Position numbers and translations under genes: made by a program
NCBI GenBank assembly: GCA_036560145.1
Contig: DATBRV010000062.1
Span: forward strand, 1 to 64,000
DNA from: DATBRV01 sp036560145
GTDB lineage: Bacteria; Myxococcota_A; UBA9160; SMWR01
Direction: 5' to 3'
Length of the DNA: 64,000 nt
The notes under the pieces: generated by a model
Databases searched by the model: none
What the model was told of the DNA's origin: nothing
The model's input: the letters and a program-made list of their open reading frames with translations, nothing else
Shown here: positions 49,631 to 57,100 of the stretch, in pieces
Layout of the letters: each line of letters opens with the position of its first letter
How positions within the stretch are numbered: position 1 is the first letter of the stretch

Positions 49631-50872
49631 GGCCGGCCCGATCCGTAGCACGCGATCGTCGCTGGCCGCCGGCGATCCGCTGCGCCCATCCCGATTGCTC
49701 GTGGTGAAGTAGACGCCACCGTCGGGGCCGAGCTTGACGGCGCGCACGCGCCCGAACTCGCCGGCCAGCAGCGTCTCCTCGCAGCGCACCCGCCAGGCGG
49801 GCGCTTCGCCCGGCGCCGGCTCGAGCGAGAGCCGGCGGAGCCCGTCGCCGCGCAAGCCGCCGATCAGCAGGTCTCCGTTCCAGGGCAGCCGATCGCCGCG
49901 GTAGAGCGCGATCCCGGCCGGCGCGATCGCCTGCGTCCAGGTGGCGACCGGCCAGGCAAGCCCGCCACCGCGGCCGGAGCCGGCGACGAGCGGCCAGCCA
50001 TGGTTCGCGCCGGGGAGGATCGCGTTGAGCTCGTCGAGCCCCCCGCGGCCTCCCTCGGCCGGGAGGCCGCTCGGCCCGTGCTCGACCGCGAAGAGCGCGC
50101 CGCGCACGGGATCGAAGGCGAGGGCCTGGGGATTCCGGAAGCCGAGCGCATAGACGGGAGAGCCCGGCAGCGGGTTGTCGCCCGGGACGCTGCCGTCCTT
50201 GCGGTACCGCAGGAGCTTGCCTTCCAGCGCCTCCGGATCCTGCGCGGCGCTCGGCTGCTCGGCCTCGCCCGTCGTCACGAAGAGCGCGCCGTCCGGCGCG
50301 AACGCGAGCGCGGCGCCGGTGTGCAGCTGCCCGCCCGGGAGATCATCGATGATCACGCGCGGCCGCGCGCCGGATCCGCCGCGGTCTTCGAAGCGCACCA
50401 CCCGGGTCGCGAAGATGGAGGCCGCGCCGGGCGAGAGCAGCGCGACCGCGCGGCGCAGCGCGCGGTCCACCAGCCAGGCGAGCCCCGTGCGCGGCGCCGC
50501 GAGCTGGGTGCCGACCACGTAGACGAAACGGTTCTCGGCGAACGCGGGATCGACGGCCAGCCCGAGCAGGCCCGCCTCGTTGGCGGCGAAGACGTCGAGC
50601 ACGGCCCAGGGCTCCGCGCGCAGGCGCCCGTTCTCGATCACCCGGATCCGGCCGGGCCGCTCGGTCAGGAAGATCCGCCCGTCGGGCGCGAAGTCGAGAT
50701 CCCACGGCACCTCGAGGCCCTCGGCCAGCGTCTCGACGCGCAGCGACGCGCGCGGCGTCGCATCCGGGCAGACCGGCCGCGCGGGCGCGGCCAGCTCCTC
50801 GGCGGCCTCGGGCGCCGTCTCGCCGCAGCCGAGCGCGAGCAGCAGCGCCGCAGCCAGCCGGCGGGCGCTCAC
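49625..50872 (-). CDS. lipoprotein PQQ-dependent glucose/sorbosone dehydrogenase-like
   Basis: The 415-residue protein has lipobox LALGC and a six-bladed soluble-GDH-type propeller: GLEVPWDLDFAPDGRIFLTE, GLLGLAVDPAFAENRFVYV, LHTGAALAFAPDGALFVTTG, GFRNPQALAFDP and GANHGWPLV. Related Asd/Yli enzymes oxidise aldoses with PQQ. A long insert RTGLAWLVDRALRRAVALL separates two blades. The GTG at 50872 overlaps the VanZ-like gene's stop. It is the last gene of the GT2-VanZ operon. Confidence 0.85.
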   Translation of the reverse strand: MSARRLAAALLLALGCGETAPEAAEELAAPARPVCPDATPRASLRVETLAEGLEVPWDLDFAPDGRIFLTERPGRIRVIENGRLRAEPWAVLDVFAANEAGLLGLAVDPAFAENRFVYVVGTQLAAPRTGLAWLVDRALRRAVALLSPGAASIFATRVVRFEDRGGSGARPRVIIDDLPGGQLHTGAALAFAPDGALFVTTGEAEQPSAAQDPEALEGKLLRYRKDGSVPGDNPLPGSPVYALGFRNPQALAFDPVRGALFAVEHGPSGLPAEGGRGGLDELNAILPGANHGWPLVAGSGRGGGLAWPVATWTQAIAPAGIALYRGDRLPWNGDLLIGGLRGDGLRRLSLEPAPGEAPAWRVRCEETLLAGEFGRVRAVKLGPDGGVYFTTSNRDGRSGSPAASDDRVLRIGPAL

Positions 50873-51867
50873 TCGAGCCGCCAATCGTCCAGCAGGACGC
50901 GCACGCTGGCCGCGGGCCTGTACACGAAGAGATGGACGATGCGGATCCGCGCCATGTCCATCGGCCGCGTGCGCGGCGCCTGCTCGACCTCCGCGAGCGG
51001 AATCCGGATCTCGTTCCAGCCCGGGTTCACCACGAAGTCCCGATTGAAGCGGTCTTCGGGGCTGTTGTCGCTCTGGTGGGCCTCGTCCTCCACGCGCAGC
51101 GAGAGCGCGAGCGGCGATGCGCTCTCGGAAAAGACGCGGAAGCACAGGGCGTCGAACCCGCGCCAGTCGGGGTAGGGCTCGTCGATGAAGAAGCCGCTGT
51201 AGCCGGTGAAGTCGGCCGCATGGATCGCGTCCGGCGAGAGCGTCAGGCGGCCCACCCACTCGCCGGCGGGCGCGCGCGGCTGGCCCGGCGGCGGCGGCAC
51301 GGAGACGAGCTTCGCCGTCTGGAGGGTGAGAAAGCGCTCTTCCCAGCCCGATTCGAAGGAGAGCAGCTGCGGAAAGGCGCGGTCGCGCTGCGCGTAGTCC
51401 CAGGAGACCTGCGCGAGCGGCGCCGAGATGGCGAGCAGCGCCGCGAGCGCGAGCCCGCGCGCCGCCCAAAGGCGCGCGGGGCTGCGCCACCAGCGCTCTC
51501 CGCGAAGGCGCGGATCGAGGCTCGCCGCGACCGCGAGCACGCAGCCCGCGCCGAGCACGTCGCGCGCGAGATCGGCAAAGCTCGGTGTCCGCTCCGGCTG
51601 ATAGCGCTGCACCAGCTCGGCCAGGCCGCCGAGAGCGACCGTCGCCGCGAAGGCGAGCAGATACGGACGCCCGGGCGGCTGCGCGCTCGACGCGGAGGCC
51701 GTGCGCAGGAGCCCGAGGAGCAGGGCGGAGATCACGCCGAAGAGAGGGACGTGACCCCAGTCCTGGAGGGCGCCGCCCCAGTGGGTGTCGGGCAGCTGAT
51801 ACGCGAGCAGGAAGAGCAGCAGCGCGGCCGTGCCCGTCAGCAGCGCGATGTTCCAGACACGCCTCAC
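50869..51867 (-). CDS. VanZ-like membrane protein with C-terminal beta domain
   Basis: The 332-residue protein has an N-terminal set of four to five helices with the VanZ pattern (LQDWGHVPLFGVISALLLGL, LGGLAELVQRYQPERTPSFA). A C-terminal region of about 190 residues resembles a carbohydrate-binding module (FTGYSGFFIDEPYPDWRGFD ... FNRDFVVNPGWNEIRIPLAEV). It is coupled by GTGA overlaps to genes on both sides. This fused layout suggests cell-surface glycan interaction rather than teicoplanin resistance. Confidence 0.75.
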   Translation of the reverse strand: MRRVWNIALLTGTAALLLFLLAYQLPDTHWGGALQDWGHVPLFGVISALLLGLLRTASASSAQPPGRPYLLAFAATVALGGLAELVQRYQPERTPSFADLARDVLGAGCVLAVAASLDPRLRGERWWRSPARLWAARGLALAALLAISAPLAQVSWDYAQRDRAFPQLLSFESGWEERFLTLQTAKLVSVPPPPGQPRAPAGEWVGRLTLSPDAIHAADFTGYSGFFIDEPYPDWRGFDALCFRVFSESASPLALSLRVEDEAHQSDNSPEDRFNRDFVVNPGWNEIRIPLAEVEQAPRTRPMDMARIRIVHLFVYRPAASVRVLLDDWRLE

Positions 51868-53063
51868 GTCGGCACGACCGCTTCTCGCGCACGCCACACG
51901 CGGCGGAGCAGTGCGCCGAGGAAGAAGCCGAGCGCCGCGGCGATCAGCTGCGACGGCGGCGTGGGCAACAGGCTTCCCAGACGCGGCGTGAAGAGCGTCG
52001 CCGCGCCCGTCATGCTGAGCGCCAGCAGCGGACCGGCGGACGGAGTGAACCAGAAGCCGAGCGGCAGCCAGAGCGCGCCGATCCAGGCCGCCGCGAGTCC
52101 CTCGCGCAGGCCGGGCGGCAGCCGAAGCTCCGGCGCCAGCACGCGCCAGCCGTCGCCCGCGCTGGCGCCCAGGCCGCAGGTTCGGCTCGCGCCCAGCACG
52201 ACGCAGCTCTCCGCGCCGCGGCGCGCGAGCAACAGCTCGAACGGCGCTCCCGGCGGCAGCTGGGCGAGCCGCTCCGGCAGACGAAGCGGAGGCAGCTCGA
52301 GTCCGAGCGGCGCGCCGCGCCCGGGCCAACGCAGGATCAGGTCGCTCCCCTCGACGCCCACCAGCAGCACTTCGTGGCCGCCCTGGTTGGTGAGCCAGAG
52401 CAGCGCCGCGAGGTCCGCGGTCGGCCGCCCGGCGAGCGCCGCGAGACGCAGATCGAAATCGCCGGCGAGCGCGCGGCGCAGCGCGTCCGAATCGGCGAGG
52501 GCGCCATGGGGCAGGGGGCTTCCGCCCAGCGACGCCGCGCGCAGGCTCGTGTCCGTCGCGGACCATTTCGCCATCGCCGGCGTCCAGTGCGCGAAGTAGT
52601 CGCCGGCCGGCGGCGAAGGCGCCGCGATCCAGCCGCCGAGCAGGAGCGCGCCCGTCGCGAGCGCCCCGGCCGCCAGCGCGAGGCGCTGAGCCGCAGCCCG
52701 CGACGGCGCCAGCCAACGCCGCGCCTCGCGCGCCAGGCGAGCGCCGCAGCCGGCGCCGAGCGTGTTGCCGAGCGCGTCCCAGGGGCTGCCGTAGCGCCCC
52801 GGGATCCCGAGCTGCGCGAGCTCGAGCAGCGCGGAGAGCGCGAGCGCCCCGAGCAGCGCGGATCGCGCCGAGGCGCCGCGCGCCGCCCAGGCCGCTCCGA
52901 GCGGGACGAACAACACGAAATTGCGCAGCACGTCTCCGGGCGCCGGGCGCCAGCGCACGCGCCAGGCCGCGGCGGAATCGGCGAGCGGAGCGGGGGACAG
53001 CGTCGCGTAGAGGACGGCCAGCAGCGCGGCGGCGAGGAAGACGGCGGACGCGGAGCGGCGCAT
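51864..53063 (-). CDS. VanZ family membrane protein with LamG-like domain
   Basis: The 399-residue protein has an N-terminal VanZ domain (VLYATLSPAPL, DVLRNFVLFVPLGAAWAAR, ELAQLGIPGRYGSPWDALGN). A central soluble domain of about 150 residues follows, of the concanavalin/LamG kind (FDLRLAALAGRPTADLAALL), and two C-terminal helices. The ATG shares one base with the GT2 gene's stop (TGATG). Two different VanZ fusions in tandem point to a joint job in the envelope. Confidence 0.75.
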   Translation of the reverse strand: MRRSASAVFLAAALLAVLYATLSPAPLADSAAAWRVRWRPAPGDVLRNFVLFVPLGAAWAARGASARSALLGALALSALLELAQLGIPGRYGSPWDALGNTLGAGCGARLAREARRWLAPSRAAAQRLALAAGALATGALLLGGWIAAPSPPAGDYFAHWTPAMAKWSATDTSLRAASLGGSPLPHGALADSDALRRALAGDFDLRLAALAGRPTADLAALLWLTNQGGHEVLLVGVEGSDLILRWPGRGAPLGLELPPLRLPERLAQLPPGAPFELLLARRGAESCVVLGASRTCGLGASAGDGWRVLAPELRLPPGLREGLAAAWIGALWLPLGFWFTPSAGPLLALSMTGAATLFTPRLGSLLPTPPSQLIAAALGFFLGALLRRVWRAREAVVPT

Positions 53064-53755
53064 CAGCGCAGCAGGTTGTACTTCAGGATGCACCAGACGG
53101 CGCGCACGCCGTCGCGCCAGCCGACCTTCTTGCCTTCCTTGTAGGTGCGGCCCGAGTACGAGACGCCGACCTGGTAGATCCGGCAGCCGAGCCGCGCGAC
53201 CTTCGCCGTGATCTCCGGCTCGAAGCCGAAGCGGTCTTCTTCGAGGCGGATCTTCTGGAGCACCTCGCGGCGGAAGACCTTGTAGCAGACCTCCATGTCC
53301 GTGAGGTTGATGTTGGTGAGCATGTTGGAGAGCGTGGTCAGGAAGCGGTTGCCCAGGTAGTGCCAGTAGTAGAGGACGCGGGTCGAGGATCCGCCGGAGA
53401 AGCGCGAGCCGAACACCACGTCCGCCTTGCCCGCGAGGATCGGCGCGATCAGCTGCGGATACTCCTGCGGGTCGTACTCGAGGTCGGCGTCCTGGATGAT
53501 CACCATCTCGCCGGTGGCGGCCTCGAAGCCGGAGCGCAGCGCCGCTCCCTTGCCGCGGTTGGCCGCGTGGTAGATCACGCGCGCGACGCGGCCCTCGAGC
53601 TTGTCGCGCAGCAGCTCGCGGGTTCCGTCGGTCGAGCCGTCGTCGACCAGGATGATCTCGAGGTCCTCGACCGGCGACCGCTCCACGGCCGCCACGATCG
53701 ATTCGATCGTCGAGACCTCGTTGAAGCAGGGAATCACGACCGAGAGCGTCGGCAT
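53063..53755 (-). CDS. glycosyltransferase family 2 (dolichyl/polyprenyl-phosphate type)
   Basis: The 230-residue GT-A enzyme has LSVVIPCFNEVSTIE, EIILVDDGSTDGTRELL, RGKGAALRSGFEAATGEMV and the DADLEYDP metal motif, with a SGRTYKEGKKVGWRDG tail. It has no membrane anchor. It closely resembles dolichol-phosphate glucosyl/mannosyltransferases that charge a polyprenyl carrier. It heads a four-gene operon with the two VanZ-like proteins and the sugar dehydrogenase. Confidence 0.9.
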   Translation of the reverse strand: MPTLSVVIPCFNEVSTIESIVAAVERSPVEDLEIILVDDGSTDGTRELLRDKLEGRVARVIYHAANRGKGAALRSGFEAATGEMVIIQDADLEYDPQEYPQLIAPILAGKADVVFGSRFSGGSSTRVLYYWHYLGNRFLTTLSNMLTNINLTDMEVCYKVFRREVLQKIRLEEDRFGFEPEITAKVARLGCRIYQVGVSYSGRTYKEGKKVGWRDGVRAVWCILKYNLLR

Positions 53756-54142
53756 CCGGGGATCCTCACCGGCGGAGCCGGTGCTGCGCGGGAACGGGAA
53801 CCAGGCATCGATCCGTATCGGTAGCCCAGGGCCCCAGCCGGGGCCTGTCGCGGCGCCAGGGAGGGCTCCACCGCGATCCCGGGCCTCGCCCGTGCCCCGC
53901 AGGGGCGCGGCTGGAAACCCCCTCGGTCCAGATCACTGCGAAGCTCCTTGCGGCCCGGTTCCATCTCTTCCAATTTTCGGAAGGCCTGCACAGGCCGGCG
54001 CCGAGCGAGAACCCATTTGTGCCGCTAACCCCCCGAAACTCCGAAGCATGTATCCTCCGGACCTTGGCATGCGGGTTGCTTGAATTGCGCCCGCGCCGCC
54101 GGCGGTCGGCGGCGCATTCGCACCCCCGCGAGGCGGCGCACC
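53756..54142. other. intergenic region between GT2 operon and PKS cluster
   Basis: About 387 nt without a gene, between the divergent GT2 and PKS genes. It contains a GC-rich imperfect hairpin CAGGGCCCC-AGCC-GGGGCCTG near 53828-53849 without a T tract. A loose TTGTGC ... TATCCT pair around 54015-54052 could serve the PKS gene. No operator is obvious. An in-frame TTG at 54080 upstream of the PKS ATG is judged not to be used. Confidence 0.5.
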
Positions 54143-57100
54143 ATGTCTGAACCCGAGCGCACGGACTGGATCGAGTCGGGCGTCGCCATCATCGGAATGG
54201 CCGGGCGCTTCCCCGGCGCGCCCACCGTCGACGCCTTCTGGCGCAACCTGCGCGATGGGGTCGAGTCCGTCGTCCGCTACGACGACGAGGCGCTGCGGGC
54301 CGCCGGGGTTCCCCCCTCGCTGATCGCGCACCCGGACTACGTGAAGGCCGGCGCGCCGCTCGCCGACATGGAACTTTTCGACGCGGGCTTCTTCGGCTTC
54401 AGCCCACTCGACGCCTCCATCCTCGACCCGCAGCACCGACACTTTCTCGAGTGCAGCTGGGAGGCGATGGAGGCCGCGGGCTACGCCCCGGGGAGCTTCG
54501 AAGGCTCGGTCGGCGTCTTCGCCGGCTCGGGCCACAACGCCTATCTGCCCTACAACCTGCTCAGCAACCCCGAGCTGGTGGAGCGCGTGGGCTTCTTCCT
54601 GCTCCGCCACACCGGCAACGACAAGGACTTCCTCACCACCCGCGTCTCCTACCTGTTCGATCTGCGCGGCCCCAGCGTGAACGTGCAGACCGCCTGCTCG
54701 ACCTCGCTCGTCTCCGTGCACATGGCCTGCCAGAGCCTGCTGAACGGCGAATGCGACATGGCGCTGGCGGGGGGCGTCACGCTCGAGCTGCCTCACCGGC
54801 ACGGCTATCTCTACCGCGAGGGAGAGATCCTCGCGCCGGACGGACACTGCCGCGCGTTCGACGCGCGCTCGCACGGGACCGTGTTCGGGAGCGGGGTCGG
54901 GGTCGTCGTGCTGCGCCGGCTCGCCGATGCGCTGCGCGAGCGCGACCCGGTGCTCGCGGTGGTGCGCGGCTCGGCCGTCAACAACGACGGCGCCGGCAAG
55001 GTTGGCTACCTGGCGCCGAGCGTCGACGGCCAGGCCACCTCGGTCGCCGAAGAGATCGCGGTCGCCGGCGTTTCGCCCGAATCGATCGGCTACGTCGAGA
55101 CGCACGGCACCGGCACCGCGATCGGCGACCCCATCGAACTGGCCGCGCTGACGCAGGCCTTCCGCCAGGGCACGCAGGCCAAGGGCTTCTGCGCGATCGG
55201 CTCGGTGAAGCCCAACATCGGCCACCTGGACACGGCCGCGGGGGTCGCCAGCCTGATCAAGACCACGCTGGCGCTGCGCCATCGCCAGCTCCCGCCCAGC
55301 CTGCACTTCGAGTCGCCGAATCCCGAGATCGACTTCGCCAGCAGCCCGTTCGTCGTGAACGCGAGCCTGCGCGACTGGCCGGCGGGCGCCGAGCCGCGCC
55401 GGGCGGGCGTGAGCTCGCTCGGCGTGGGCGGAACCAACGCGCACGTGATCCTCGAAGAGGCTTCCGGGCTGGAGGAGCCGAGCGGCCCCTCCCGCAGCCA
55501 GCAGCTGTTGCTGCTCTCCGCGCGCAGCGAAGCCTCGCTCGACGCGGCCACCGATCGGCTGGCGCGCCACCTGCGCGAGCACCCGGAGCAGGACCTCGCC
55601 GACGTCGCGCACACGCTGCGGGTCGGGCGCCGCGTCTTCGAGCAGCGCCGGATGCTGGTCTGTCGCGATCGCGAGGATGCGGCGCGAGCGCTCGAGTCCG
55701 GCGATCCGCAGCGCCTGCTCTCCGGAAAGCCGGCGCGCGAGCGGCGCCGCGTCGCGTTCCTGTTCCCCGGCGGCGGCGCCCAGTATCCGAACATGGGGCG
55801 TGAGATCTACGAGACGGAGCCGGTCTACCGCAGCGCCGTCGACGAGTGCCTGGCCCTGCTCGAGCCGCGCCTGCGCGAAGAGCTTCAGCGCGTGCTGTTC
55901 CCGGCGCCCGAAGGGCTCGCCGAAGCGGCCGAGCGTTTCGAGCGGCCTTCCCTCCAGCTCCCGGCGCTCTTCATCGTCGAGTGGGCGATGGCGAAGCTGT
56001 GGATGGCCTGGGGCATCGAGCCGACCGCCCTGGTCGGCCACAGCATGGGCGAGAACACGGCCGCCTGTCTCTCGGGCGTGTTCCGGCTGGCCGACGCGCT
56101 GGCGCTCGTCTCGCTCCGCGGGCGCCTGTTCGAGCAGGTTCCGGCGGGCGCGATGCTCGCGATCCCGCTCTCGGCGGACGAGGTGACGCCGCTGCTCCCG
56201 GCCGAGCTGTCGCTGGCTTCGATCAACGCGCCGGAGCTGTGCGCCGCCTCCGGTCCGATCGCCGCCATCGACGCGCTGGCCGCCCGGCTCGCCGAGCGCG
56301 AGGTGGAGACGCGGCGCGTGAAGATCCAGATCGCTGCGCACTCGACGATGCTGGATCCGATCCTGCCCGAATGGCGCGCCTTCCTCGCCGGGCTCCCCCT
56401 CTCGGCGCCGCGCATCCCGTTCGTCTCGAACCTGACGGGGACCTGGGTCCGGCCGGAGGAGGCGACGGATCCCGAGTACTGGGTGCGTCACCTGCGCGGA
56501 TCGGTCCGCTTCGCCGACGGCGTGCGCACCCTGTGCGAGGATCCGGACCGCCTGCTGCTCGAGGTGGGCCCCGGCCGCACGCTCGCGACGCTCGCGCGGC
56601 TGCATCCCGCGCGCACCCGCGAGCAGCCCGCGCTGCACTCGCTGCGCCACCCCGAGGACGAGGGATCGGACCTGGCCTTCGTGCTGGGCGTCCTCGGCCA
56701 GCTCTGGATGCACGGCGCGGCGCCCGACTGGCAGGCGTTCGCCGGCCCCGAGATCCGCCGACGCGTGACGCTGCCCACCTACGCCTGGGACCACCAGCGC
56801 CACTGGATCGCGCCCGGCAAGCAGCTCTACCAGGAAGGGGCGGCCGGCGCCGAAGCCGAGCGGCGCGCCGACCTCGGCGAGTGGTTCTACGCGCCGGATT
56901 GGCGGGTGGCGCCGCTGCCGAAGCCGCTCGAGGCGGCGGCCGCGCGGCGCGTCCTCGTGTTCGCGGGCGAGACGCCGCTCGCCGAGCGGATCCTGGCGCT
57001 GCTACGGGCGCGCGGCGACGAGGTGATCTGCGTGCGCGCGGGCGCAGCGTACGCGGCGCAGGCCTCCGGCGAGTACCTGGTGCGCCCGGGCGCGCTCGAG

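Noticed and set aside
53828..53849. GC-rich hairpin upstream of the PKS gene as a terminator
   Set aside because: It has an imperfect stem and no T-tract, and it lies between divergent genes where no transcript needs to end.
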